A stretch of DNA of 57,132 nucleotides from Desulfobulbus alkaliphilus (GTDB lineage: Bacteria; Desulfobacterota; Desulfobulbia; Desulfobulbales; Desulfobulbaceae), in the NCBI RefSeq assembly GCF_016918545.1, contig NZ_JAFFQC010000025.1, positions 1 to 57,132 on the forward strand, written 5' to 3'. Below, in pieces: positions 44,964 to 52,917 of the stretch (its first letter is position 1; every line of letters begins with the position of its first letter). The notes under the pieces are model-generated. The model was not told the origin of the DNA, did no database searches, and saw only the letters and a list, made by a program, of their open reading frames with translations. The position numbers and the translations under genes were made by a program.

Positions 44964-46001
44964 ATGCAGTACAAAAAGTTGTGCATCGGGATTCTGCAAA
45001 GAAAGAAATATCTCAAATTTCTTATCTCCGGTTCCCTGGCGGCGATGACAAATCTGGGTGCCTTGTTTGTCTTTCACGGCCTGATCCACCTCCCCATTGT
45101 GCCGGCAGCGAGTCTCGCTTTTATCATGGCCTATCTGGTCAGTTTTTCTCTGCAAAAATTCTGGACCTTCGCCGATTCCGACCGGGAGAGGATAGCAGGG
45201 CAAATGCTGATCTATTTCCTGGTTGGCGTCTTCGGCCTGATCTTGAATGCCGTGGGCATGTACCTGCTGGTCGAGGTGTTCCTGGTCTGGTACCTTTTGG
45301 CCCAGATTATCATGTCGGCCGGCTTGGCCGTGATGAATTTTTTTATCTATCGATGGATTTTTCGCTCCAGAAAAGCAGCTATTCGTGAGGACAACAGGTA
45401 CAGGAAAATCCTCCTGGCCGGCAACAGGCCGGACAAGGCCAACCTGGCAATGTATGCTCAATTTCTGGGGGAAGAGATCGGCCTTTCCCCAACGGATGTT
45501 GAGATCAGGTCAGTGGTGTATAGTGAGATTGACAAGAAAAAAGGAGCAGAAAAGATGTCCGGGATACGCCGAGAACTTGACGCTGTCCGACGAAGCATCC
45601 TTTTTTTTCGTGAAGTCTGGCGGCAGGCCAGCTGGGCCGAGGTGATCTGCGTGTGTGGGGCGGCGGTCAGTCAGGGACTGATTGCCTATCTGGCCTGCCG
45701 GCTACGATGCAAAAAATATCTCCTGAGTATCATGGACGAACACGGCTTTGACAAAAGAAGGCGGTCGGAAGATGCGATCTCGGATCCGGGTGGACTCTTG
45801 CGGAGCATATATCAGCGGTTGCAGAGGCGATTGTGGGCTGTGATGGCGATATTTGTGGCCCACGGCGCCAGCCGCATCTTTGTACCCAGCGAGCATCTTC
45901 GCAGAGTAGTCGTTGGCTGGGGCATTGAGGAGCAAATCATCAGAATTTTGCCAGAGGCGGCGGAACTTGCACATCCCATTGACGAGAACCTGGATCCATG
46001 A
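44964..46001 (+). CDS. GtrA-like flippase domain fused to an N-terminal half of a GT4 glycosyltransferase
   Basis: Residues 1-140 are a GtrA domain: four membrane helices with YLKFLISGSLAAMTNLGALF and the ISY/SFSLQKFWTFAD pattern, a flippase family for polyprenyl-linked sugars. After a linker, residues 205-335 resemble the N-terminal Rossmann half of a GT4 enzyme (WAEVICVCGAAVSQGL, LRCKKYLLSIMDEHG, GASRIFVPSEHLRRVVVGWG). The frame ends at EQIIRILPEA, just where the catalytic C-terminal half should start. The GT4 part therefore looks truncated. A strong hairpin begins 4 bp after the stop. Confidence 0.75.
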   Translation: MQYKKLCIGILQRKKYLKFLISGSLAAMTNLGALFVFHGLIHLPIVPAASLAFIMAYLVSFSLQKFWTFADSDRERIAGQMLIYFLVGVFGLILNAVGMYLLVEVFLVWYLLAQIIMSAGLAVMNFFIYRWIFRSRKAAIREDNRYRKILLAGNRPDKANLAMYAQFLGEEIGLSPTDVEIRSVVYSEIDKKKGAEKMSGIRRELDAVRRSILFFREVWRQASWAEVICVCGAAVSQGLIAYLACRLRCKKYLLSIMDEHGFDKRRRSEDAISDPGGLLRSIYQRLQRRLWAVMAIFVAHGASRIFVPSEHLRRVVVGWGIEEQIIRILPEAAELAHPIDENLDP

Positions 46002-46005
46002 ACAC

Positions 46006-46035
46006 CCCCATTTCAGCATACCCGCTGAAATGGGG
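46006..46035 (+). terminator. Strong 12-bp hairpin after the GtrA gene
   Basis: Perfect inverted repeat CCCCATTTCAGC / GCTGAAATGGGG with a 6-nt loop, 4 bp after the stop codon. No U-tract follows, so it may terminate Rho-dependently or protect the 3-prime end. Confidence 0.65.
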
Positions 46036-46307
46036 AGAACAGTATACATCCGTTTGCCGCGTTTTCTGCGCCCCTCGACGGTCTGAATCTAATCGTCACA
46101 GCAGGTTATGTTCAGACGCAGGGGATTGAACAGCAGACCTGTTAACTGCAGTGATTAACCTTTGTGAATCTTTCTGGCGTACGTTGTGAAATCAATGGGA
46201 ATCCCAGGTCTTGCCTCGGAGTACCCTTCCCCTTGATATCGCTGGCCGCAGTGATATTGCGCACCAGAGCACCCCTCTTTCCACCCGAATAATCATCGAC
46301 AGCGATA
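46036..46307 (-). pseudogene. 272-bp gap with a possible coding remnant
   Basis: No intact gene. On the minus strand about 58 codons from near 46310 to 46140 read like protein (VDDYSGGKRGALVRN, then GKGTPRQDLGFPLIS) before a stop, but there is no clear start and I recognise no family. It could be a decayed gene end cut by R1 fragment L, or chance. Confidence 0.2.
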
Positions 46308-46375
46308 ACACTGAATTACAAAATGATTACTGAAAAATTCATCCAAAACAAGAGTTCAGCAGTCACGGATTCAGG
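46308..46375 (+). repeat. R1 fragment L
   Basis: Right-hand half of R1 (TGATTACTG, ATCCAAAACAAGAG, GTCACGGATTCAGG) with substitutions. The left part, hairpin I and the small stem are missing. Confidence 0.7.
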
Positions 46376-46513
46376 AATGTTTTTTTTCCATCCGTGGTGC
46401 AGGCAAAGGTCAAAGGAAAAATTTGCCTCCTATTGGCCCTAATTCATTGCATTTTACAGTAAAATAGGTATGTTTTGTTAGTTTTTCTAAATGAGCCTAA
46501 TAACCCTAACAAG

Positions 46514-47107
46514 ATGAGACAAGTCATGCCGCACCAGACGACAGACAAGACCCAGCAAACCGATACCATCACCACAGCGAAAAGCAGTGAACAACAGATT
46601 TCCCCCCAGGTCGATGACAAAGGACGTCGGGAAGTGCTCAAAAAAATCGCTGTCGGCACCACCGCTCTAGCCGGTTTGAGTCTGCTGCCGACGCGATGGA
46701 CTACACCTTTGGTAGAGTTCGGAGCCTTGCCTGCCCACGCTACGACCAGCGCAGTGGAGACCGAAGAGGAAGAATGGATCAAAATCCACTGGGAAGGCAA
46801 CCCCAGAGAAACCAGCGAAAGCAGGGACCGCACCTGGTGGACCCGGATTCACGGCGGCGACTATAAACCATGGCATCGTAAGTTCCCGCTGCCACGCTGG
46901 ATCGATGACAAACCGCGCCGTCTGGAGTTCGTGTTCTCCGATGGAACGAAGTTTTCCGTGCCCAACAGTACTAAGATGCGGATGAATTCGAGAGGTCCAA
47001 AATACAATCCTGAGAAACCCGGTGAACGTGACCCGAGGAAGCGGCATCCCAATATCGCCGCGAGACTCAATGCCACACCGGTTTGGGTCAAACTCAAGGT
47101 TATCTGA
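46514..47107 (+). CDS. Tat-signal protein of unknown function
   Basis: I do not recognise the mature domain. From the ATG at 46514 (197 residues), a polar n-region leads to a twin-arginine signal: GRREVLKKIAVGTTALAGLS, then LPAHATTS as probable cleavage region. Export in folded form by Tat is thus likely. The mature part (about 125 residues) is rich in Trp, Arg and Lys (DRTWWTRIHGG, WHRKFPLPRWIDDKPRR) and reads as a small beta domain. ATG at 46526 and TTG at 46475 are alternative starts. It is convergent with the PqqD/kinase operon, with R1 copy M between. Confidence 0.65.
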   Translation: MRQVMPHQTTDKTQQTDTITTAKSSEQQISPQVDDKGRREVLKKIAVGTTALAGLSLLPTRWTTPLVEFGALPAHATTSAVETEEEEWIKIHWEGNPRETSESRDRTWWTRIHGGDYKPWHRKFPLPRWIDDKPRRLEFVFSDGTKFSVPNSTKMRMNSRGPKYNPEKPGERDPRKRHPNIAARLNATPVWVKLKVI

Positions 47108-47211
47108 TTCTTTAGCAAACAGGATGGTAACACGAACTGCCTGAGTTTCGCGTTTTCAAGAAAGCTCATTTCCTCAGTGAACGTTGTCAGCCGGTGTATA
47201 CCTTTTTCCAT

Positions 47212-47430
47212 CGTGAATCCGTAAGTGTTCGTCCGAGCGTCAGCTTCGTTGTCCTTGACCCTTCGATGAAAGGATAATTTTATCGGAGGGTTACGGGCAA
47301 TGAAGATGGCGTGAGGACGGACGCTCCGTAGGACGGCCGGTGAAGGTTATTATCAAGGACTCTGCTGCAAGTACTATCTGATTACAGCAAAATATATCCA
47401 AAACAAGAGTCCAGCCGTCACGGATTCAGG
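47212..47430 (+). mobile_element. R1 element copy M (full, 219 bp)
   Basis: Full element from CGTGAATCCGTAAGTG to CACGGATTCAGG, directly followed by a second R1 tail. The 5 bp before it (TCCAT) match 4 of 5 after the tail (CCCAT), as if the duplication encloses both. Confidence 0.82.
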
Positions 47431-47432
47431 TT

Positions 47433-47484
47433 GACTGCAGCAAAATAAATCCCGAACAAAATTCCTGCCATCACCGATTCAAGC
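47433..47484 (+). repeat. R1 tail fragment in tandem with copy M
   Basis: GACTGCAGCAAAATAAATCC through GCCATCACCGATTCAAG repeats the last 50 bp of R1 with several changes. It supplies the stop codon of the leftward nucleotidyltransferase gene (TCA at 47479-47481). Confidence 0.65.
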
Positions 47485-48618
47485 CCATCGTTTCCCGCGG
47501 ATATAATGCAGTGCATACGCCTTGAGCCATTGAAGCAGCAGGCGGGGATGGTCGATCCAACGTGCCCGCATCGAGGGTCTGCCGGGACCACGGCCATAAT
47601 ACAGCCGCAGCCACCACAGGGAAGGCAGCAAGGTGTTCCTGGCAAATTCTGGTACCTGACGAAAACGCACATTCCGAAACCGATGTAATGGCCAGCCGGA
47701 ATACGGCTGACCAACCCCCCACGGACGGCGGCCGGGCTCCAGTCCCAATTTCATGAAGACGCTCTCGGACCATGGTGTCAACCAATGGAGACAGGTGAGC
47801 AGGTTTATCCCCGCGGGAAAAAGCGTCTGCACAACCTGCCAGTCAATCTCCTCCAGGTGATTTTCAACCAGACTGACAACATCGGCGACATGGATAAACC
47901 GAAAGGGCTCATAGGTGAGAGGAGCCTGCAGGCCGTGCAGAGCGACGTGGAAAAGCATATCCTCCAGGGCAAGAGTCCGGACAGGAACATCGTCGATGCT
48001 GAAATCCCAACCATTATCCAGGGACCGGGCCAACGGCCAGGGTGGATACTGGCGATGATAGGGCAGCAGGTTGCGATGGACCTCGACCGTGATAGTCATG
48101 CCGTCGATGCTTCTGGTCATGGGGACAAGATGATAGTAGTCATCGGGAATGTCGTGTCGCTCTTCCGATCTGTAACCGAGGTCCGCCAGCAGAGCCGCCG
48201 TGCGCGCGGTGTCGGCATCAGCCACCAGAAGGTCGATATCCCGCATGGGGCGTAAACCAGGCTCGCTGTAGACCAGATTACAGAGAGCTATTCCTTTGGC
48301 GAGGACAAGGTTGATCCTTTCTTCAGCCAGGGCGCGGGCTATTTCCGCCGTGGCGATGTTTCTGATCGCATTGGCATGCCTGCTGCGCAGGGTGAGGCTT
48401 TGCAACTGTCGTCGTGGGTGGAGCGGAATGCCGATGGCAAGCTGTTTGAGGTGCTTGTACAGCAGGGGTGCCAGGCCATGGTGTTCAGCCGAGTGGACAA
48501 GAGGCTCCCAGGAGGTCTGCCGGCGGGACAACTCGTGCAAGTGTTGGCCAAGCAGAACATACATCGATTCGTTGCCCCGGTCCCGCGCGCACAGGCCGAG
48601 AATGGTCCTGATCATCAC
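47479..48618 (-). CDS. Nucleotidyltransferase family protein (NTP_transf_5)
   Basis: 379-residue protein of the uncharacterised PF14907-type nucleotidyltransferases. The core reads INLVLAKGIALCNLVYSEPGLRPMRDIDLLV near residues 100-135, with the DIDLLV metal motif. The C-terminal half is helical. Such genes occur with HprK-like kinases and PqqD proteins, both in the HPr-rel-A cassette and in some lasso-peptide clusters. Its start overlaps the kinase stop (ATGA). The stop codon lies in a R1 tail fragment, so the original C-terminus may have differed. Confidence 0.86.
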   Translation of the reverse strand: MMIRTILGLCARDRGNESMYVLLGQHLHELSRRQTSWEPLVHSAEHHGLAPLLYKHLKQLAIGIPLHPRRQLQSLTLRSRHANAIRNIATAEIARALAEERINLVLAKGIALCNLVYSEPGLRPMRDIDLLVADADTARTAALLADLGYRSEERHDIPDDYYHLVPMTRSIDGMTITVEVHRNLLPYHRQYPPWPLARSLDNGWDFSIDDVPVRTLALEDMLFHVALHGLQAPLTYEPFRFIHVADVVSLVENHLEEIDWQVVQTLFPAGINLLTCLHWLTPWSESVFMKLGLEPGRRPWGVGQPYSGWPLHRFRNVRFRQVPEFARNTLLPSLWWLRLYYGRGPGRPSMRARWIDHPRLLLQWLKAYALHYIRGKRWA

Positions 48619-49472
48619 CCCGAAAGCTCATGAATTGGGGGAAAAAATTCCTTCAGTGCTTTTTCAAGGCCGTCAAAAGAGCTGAAGACGAGACGATGTG
48701 CAGAGGTGGAGCGGGCCAGACGGGCCAACAGATTGAAACCATGATCGGCAAAATTGCGTCCATTGACATCGCAGGAGATAAGCAACGGTAATGTCCGGGC
48801 CGGAGAGAGGGATTCCAGCGCAAGGGATGCTCCGGGGCGAAAAACAGGAAAAAGAAGCCAGGCGGGAACAAGGCGCGAGGGGGCAACAACGGCATTGATC
48901 CCGCGAAGGGGCACCAGCAACCCCTGATCATCCTCCAGTGAATCGGTCAGGGCAGCCTTGGGGAAAAAGGTCTTGACAATATCCCTTGAACCCGGCTTAA
49001 GGCACAACGGTCGGGGAAAAGGAGTCAGCAGGAGGTCTTGCCCGTCCTCGGTTACCAGGACAAGTTCATCGGTGAGGCAGGTGATATCCTCCTGAACTGC
49101 CATCCAGGAGGTAAGCGTGCTTTTACCCGCACCGCTGGCACCGGGCAGCAACATGACCCTGCCGTCGCGGACGAGGGCGCCGGCATGAAGGGCGACACCG
49201 CTGCAATTGGTGTCGAGCAACTGATAGATGACCAGATCGTAGAGGGCCGCCGCAAAACCGACACCCAGCGGTCCCGTGTACTGTATCACCTCTTTGCAAA
49301 CGAGAAGGAACCATCCTTGCCGCTCATGGACAAGGATCTCAACAATCCGTTCACCATCCTCGCCGCAGCCAATGAGATCTGCGAACAGGAAATGAAGGAA
49401 GCGGTCGACATCGTCGTGGTCGTGGCGGAGTAGCACACTCAATCCGGCAAAGGCGACTCTCAGTTCCCGCAT
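48615..49472 (-). CDS. HprK-related kinase
   Basis: 285-residue P-loop protein with LLPGASGAGKSTLTSWM near residue 115. The block YTGPLGVGFAAALYDLVIYQLL precedes it and LTDELVLVTEDG follows, as in HPr kinase/phosphorylase homologues (HPr-rel-A type). True HprK needs the HxxD and a C-terminal signature that I cannot identify. Relatives phosphorylate Ser on peptides or proteins. It lies between pqqD-like and nucleotidyltransferase genes in one operon. Confidence 0.85.
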   Translation of the reverse strand: MRELRVAFAGLSVLLRHDHDDVDRFLHFLFADLIGCGEDGERIVEILVHERQGWFLLVCKEVIQYTGPLGVGFAAALYDLVIYQLLDTNCSGVALHAGALVRDGRVMLLPGASGAGKSTLTSWMAVQEDITCLTDELVLVTEDGQDLLLTPFPRPLCLKPGSRDIVKTFFPKAALTDSLEDDQGLLVPLRGINAVVAPSRLVPAWLLFPVFRPGASLALESLSPARTLPLLISCDVNGRNFADHGFNLLARLARSTSAHRLVFSSFDGLEKALKEFFPPIHELSG

Positions 49473-49497
49473 AGCATCCCGTTGGTCCGGTCCGGAT

Positions 49498-49764
49498 TCA
49501 GGTCAACTCGACCATGCCGCGGGCAAGTAACTGGTCGATGACTGCGGGGACACTGGCGCGGATCTGCTCACTGTCTTCAGGGTAAATCTCCGCCAGCAGA
49601 TCGACAATCTCGCCAGTGGTCAGTGAACCGTCACAGAGTTCCCAGACCAGGGCCCCAGTCGGGTTACAGTACATGGAGGTGGTGAGAGTGGGATGATACA
49701 CGACAATCTCGTCGTCGATCCTTTCGAGAATGAAGTCGGGTTTCCGTCTGATAGTATGCTGCAT
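49498..49764 (-). CDS. PqqD family protein
   Basis: 88-residue winged-helix protein. IVVYHPTLTTSMYCNPTGALVWELCDGSLTTGEIVDLL (read in pieces) is the characteristic PqqD pattern. PqqD-like domains bind leader peptides as RiPP recognition elements; in the HPr-rel-A setting the bound partner is not known. It precedes the kinase gene by 25 bp. The TGA stop lies in CCTGAATCCGG, a 10-bp match to the R1 terminus that may be a remnant or chance. Confidence 0.88.
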   Translation of the reverse strand: MQHTIRRKPDFILERIDDEIVVYHPTLTTSMYCNPTGALVWELCDGSLTTGEIVDLLAEIYPEDSEQIRASVPAVIDQLLARGMVELT

Positions 49765-49785
49765 CTGTCCCCCTGAACGGTGAGG

Positions 49786-51882
49786 TTATCTCATGCCAGT
49801 GATATACACGTCAGGCCAGCAATCATTGGCGGTATGATGGGTCAGGCGGACAACATCGCTGGCCGGAGTCCCTATCCTCCACAGAAAAATTTCGTAATCA
49901 GCGGTATCATGTTCATGTCCGCCGGTACTGGCGCCATAGACCAGAACCGAATCGGTGTTATCCACCCTCGGAAAGTAGATATGGTGGTACTCCCCGGGAG
50001 GATCAAACAAGACCTGTCTGTCCAGAGTCGTCGGATCTACCCGGATAACGGCGTTTCTCCTTTGCCCGCCGCGGTCAATCTTGTAGAGATAATCTCCTGC
50101 CGGAGACCAGTTCAACTGGCAGCCACCACCGACACGCACTACCCGTTTATCGGGGTAAATCAGGGAGGTTGCCCGTTGCCCACCCCGCAGGGTAACCGCC
50201 ACCACCTGTCCTGTCGGATCAAGAACCGGGGTCTGCAATTGCACCGAAGCGGGCAGCGGCAGATCCTGCCCTGTCTGCATTACCACAGCCTTTCTGCCTG
50301 ATGCAACCTCAACCTGTACCAGTTGATTGCCATTGCGCTGAAAATAGACCTTTCGCCCATCCCCGGACCAGGTGGGCACATTGCCGTTTCTGGCCAGTAA
50401 CCTGGTTGTATTCCTCCTCAGATCCATAAGCATTACATCCCAGGCGTAATAGTTCCGCTGAGATACCCATGGCTCCTGGGAACGGGCAAAAACGATGCTG
50501 CCCCCGTCAGGAGAAATTCGCGGGTAATAATCCGTATGCGAATCAGTAGTCAACTGCCTCAGTTCTCCTTCCGGAAGGGTATACATCCAGATATCATGAC
50601 TGCCGCTCCGGTTGGAACTCCATACCACATAGCCGTTTAATCCGGCAAGATGACTGGCGGCCTGCCCTCCAGAGTCCCCGGCGGGGAGGACGGAATGACC
50701 GCTGGCCGGTGGTCGCAAGGCGCCGAGATTTTTCAGGCTGCGCACCTCCCAGACGAGGAAAGCAACCCCGATACAGAAAACAATTATAGCGACCAGACCG
50801 TACCAGGAAAAACGAAGCCTTGCTCCCAGCCTGACGGAGGTGACCGTCTGCCGGGTCAGGATAATAAAGACAATGAAGGCCAGACCACCCCAGGCATAAT
50901 CAACGACCTGACTGAGGATATGAATGCTGAACATGATAATCAATGAAGCAGACCGTTCCGCCCCCAGGGCGATCATGGCCAGCATCCCGGCTGCTTCATA
51001 GGTGCCGAATCCCATGAATGCCGGCACCGGCATACTGGCTCCGGCCTCGGCACTAATCAGGGCAACAAGGGCGGACACGAGATGTCGATCGATCAGGGGA
51101 AAGTTCGGGACGACCACGGCCAGAAACAAGGCATAGAAACCAAGATACTTGGTCACGCGAATGCCGAGGGAGAGCAGAGCGAGGCGAGCGGTGATACCGG
51201 CGTCTCGAGCCGCCTGCAGGGCCTGGACAATCTTGCTCAGCAGTGAACGGCACCAGTCGAACAGCCGACCCAACCTCCCCCAGTTCTCCGTATGTACCCG
51301 GGCAAGCAGCCGTACCAGGGTTGCCAAGCCGGGGAAAAGGAAGAGCAGCAGGAGCACAACCACAAGGGTGAGAAGAAACAGCGTACCCACAACCCAGAAC
51401 TGGACCCCGAGAAAAATTGCCTGATAGGCGATAATCCCGACAATAATGATCCCCAGGGCAAACAGATCAAAAACAAAACTGATCGCCAGCGATGACAGAC
51501 AGGCTGGCAGGGCGACTTTATAGCCGCGGTTGAGCATGGCCACATAGCTCAGCTCACCCAGGCGAGCGGGCAACATATCCACGAACATGTTGCGACAGGC
51601 GGACACCAGCAACAGATGAAAAAAACCCGGGACATCTGTTTCCGAGGCCTGCAGGATCAAACGATACCGCAGCGATTGCAGGATGGTGCGCAGGATGATG
51701 GCTACAGTATAGGCCAGGATCAAAAGCGGCGACAGATTAATCGCTACCTGCAGCATTCGCGGCCACAGCTCCCCTTCCACCGAACCGAGACTGAAATGGA
51801 CCAGAAGCGCCATCAGGGTGACTGAAATGCCGACAGTCATGAGAATATGCGACGAATAACGCCAGAGGGTTTGTCTTTCCAT
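49786..51882 (-). CDS. LPG-synthase-type membrane protein fused to a TolB-like beta-propeller
   Basis: 698 residues from the ATG at 51882, which has GGAG 5 nt upstream; a GTG at 51927 is a weaker option. Residues 10-370 form an eight-or-more-helix membrane domain of the lysylphosphatidylglycerol-synthase/UPF0104 family (LPARLGELSYVAMLNRGYK, FMGFGTYEAAGMLAMIALG). From about 400 a PD40/TolB-like propeller follows: GYVVWSSNRSGSHDIWMY, TDYYPRISPDGGSIVFARS, NVPTWSGDGRKVYFQ. The propeller is likely periplasmic. The membrane family includes lipid flippases and synthases. The fusion is unusual. A related propeller-less gene is immediately upstream. Confidence 0.86.
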   Translation of the reverse strand: MERQTLWRYSSHILMTVGISVTLMALLVHFSLGSVEGELWPRMLQVAINLSPLLILAYTVAIILRTILQSLRYRLILQASETDVPGFFHLLLVSACRNMFVDMLPARLGELSYVAMLNRGYKVALPACLSSLAISFVFDLFALGIIIVGIIAYQAIFLGVQFWVVGTLFLLTLVVVLLLLFLFPGLATLVRLLARVHTENWGRLGRLFDWCRSLLSKIVQALQAARDAGITARLALLSLGIRVTKYLGFYALFLAVVVPNFPLIDRHLVSALVALISAEAGASMPVPAFMGFGTYEAAGMLAMIALGAERSASLIIMFSIHILSQVVDYAWGGLAFIVFIILTRQTVTSVRLGARLRFSWYGLVAIIVFCIGVAFLVWEVRSLKNLGALRPPASGHSVLPAGDSGGQAASHLAGLNGYVVWSSNRSGSHDIWMYTLPEGELRQLTTDSHTDYYPRISPDGGSIVFARSQEPWVSQRNYYAWDVMLMDLRRNTTRLLARNGNVPTWSGDGRKVYFQRNGNQLVQVEVASGRKAVVMQTGQDLPLPASVQLQTPVLDPTGQVVAVTLRGGQRATSLIYPDKRVVRVGGGCQLNWSPAGDYLYKIDRGGQRRNAVIRVDPTTLDRQVLFDPPGEYHHIYFPRVDNTDSVLVYGASTGGHEHDTADYEIFLWRIGTPASDVVRLTHHTANDCWPDVYITGMR

Positions 51883-51923
51883 GGAAACTCCAACAAGTTG
51901 GCCGCCGGTACAGGCGGCAAAAA

Positions 51924-52904
51924 TCACGGGGCGGGATGACCCTTATCGACGTTCTTCCACCCGGCCACTGTCCTGCCCAGGAAGAGAACACCGCCAATGA
52001 GGGAATAGAGCAGGGTCATGGCGAGAAAAAGAATGGCCAGCGAACGGGTCTGGATATCGGTCATACCAGCCAGGCCGAAAAAAAAGACATAGCCGGCATC
52101 CCGGATACCGATGCCATTGACGGACAGAGGGATAGCCTCCATCAGCACGATGAGGGGGACAAATGCGGGAAAAAAGAGAAAGGCGACCTCGGCATGGAGC
52201 GAAACGGCCATGAGGTAGACGGCGAAAATGACCGAAAACTGGAAAAGAAAGGATAAGAACATAACCTTGAGGATAATTCGGGGGTCTGCTCCGTAATGAG
52301 CAAAGGCGGTGAAAAACTTTTCCGCCCCCCGATTCAGCGCTGAAAAACGGTCCAGGGTTGTCACCCGCAGAAACCGCCGGATCGGTGTTTGTTTCCAGAG
52401 CATGAATAATACCAGGGACAACAGCCCCAGAATCACCAGCGGCAGGACAATGATCAGGGGCCGGTCCAGCTTGACGGCTGCAAAGAGCGAAGAAATCAGG
52501 CTCAAGGAGACCAGGGCGAGAAAACCGGTGAGCCGGTCAGCGAAAACCGATGCCGCACTCCGCACCCCTTCCCTGCTTTTGCGCATGATATCGTACACCC
52601 GGTAGGAATCGCCGCCGATATTCGACGGCAGGAAATTATTGAAAAAACCGCCAATGAGATAACTGGTCACCAGTTTGGGCAGCGGGATATCGATCGCATC
52701 GGCGCGCAGCAATATCTTCCATTTGCATGCGCTCAGCACGGTATTGATCAGCAGAATAAAAAATACCAGGACAAGCAGAATCAAATTGCAGTCGGCAAAC
52801 AGTTGCAGAATGTCCGCCATCGGCGTCTGACGATAGAGGAAAAACAGCAGCGTCCCGCTGACCGTCAATTTGACGGCAAAAAACAGATATCTTTTCAATG
52901 ACAT
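51924..52904 (-). CDS. LPG-synthase transmembrane domain protein (UPF0104-like)
   Basis: 326-residue integral membrane protein, starting MSLKRYLFFAVKLTVSG at the ATG at 52904; the frame is open 31 codons further into the upstream gene end. Family motifs: FFNNFLPSNIGGDSYRVYDIMRKS near residue 92, SVFADRLTGFLALV near 120 and AIPLSVNGIGIRDAGYVFFF near 270. Related proteins flip or modify lipids. Second gene of the six-gene operon, and it ends 41 bp before the propeller fusion of the same family. Confidence 0.87.
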   Translation of the reverse strand: MSLKRYLFFAVKLTVSGTLLFFLYRQTPMADILQLFADCNLILLVLVFFILLINTVLSACKWKILLRADAIDIPLPKLVTSYLIGGFFNNFLPSNIGGDSYRVYDIMRKSREGVRSAASVFADRLTGFLALVSLSLISSLFAAVKLDRPLIIVLPLVILGLLSLVLFMLWKQTPIRRFLRVTTLDRFSALNRGAEKFFTAFAHYGADPRIILKVMFLSFLFQFSVIFAVYLMAVSLHAEVAFLFFPAFVPLIVLMEAIPLSVNGIGIRDAGYVFFFGLAGMTDIQTRSLAILFLAMTLLYSLIGGVLFLGRTVAGWKNVDKGHPAP

Positions 52905-52917
52905 ATAGAAAGAGCAC

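Noticed and set aside
6664-47484. CRISPR array or tandem repeat explanation for R1
   Set aside because: Copies are kilobases apart, in both orientations, much longer than CRISPR repeats, and have no spacers or cas genes.
47479-49764. Lasso-peptide biosynthetic cluster
   Set aside because: PqqD, HprK-like kinase and nucleotidyltransferase fit, but no asparagine-synthetase-like cyclase, transglutaminase-like peptidase or obvious precursor is present.
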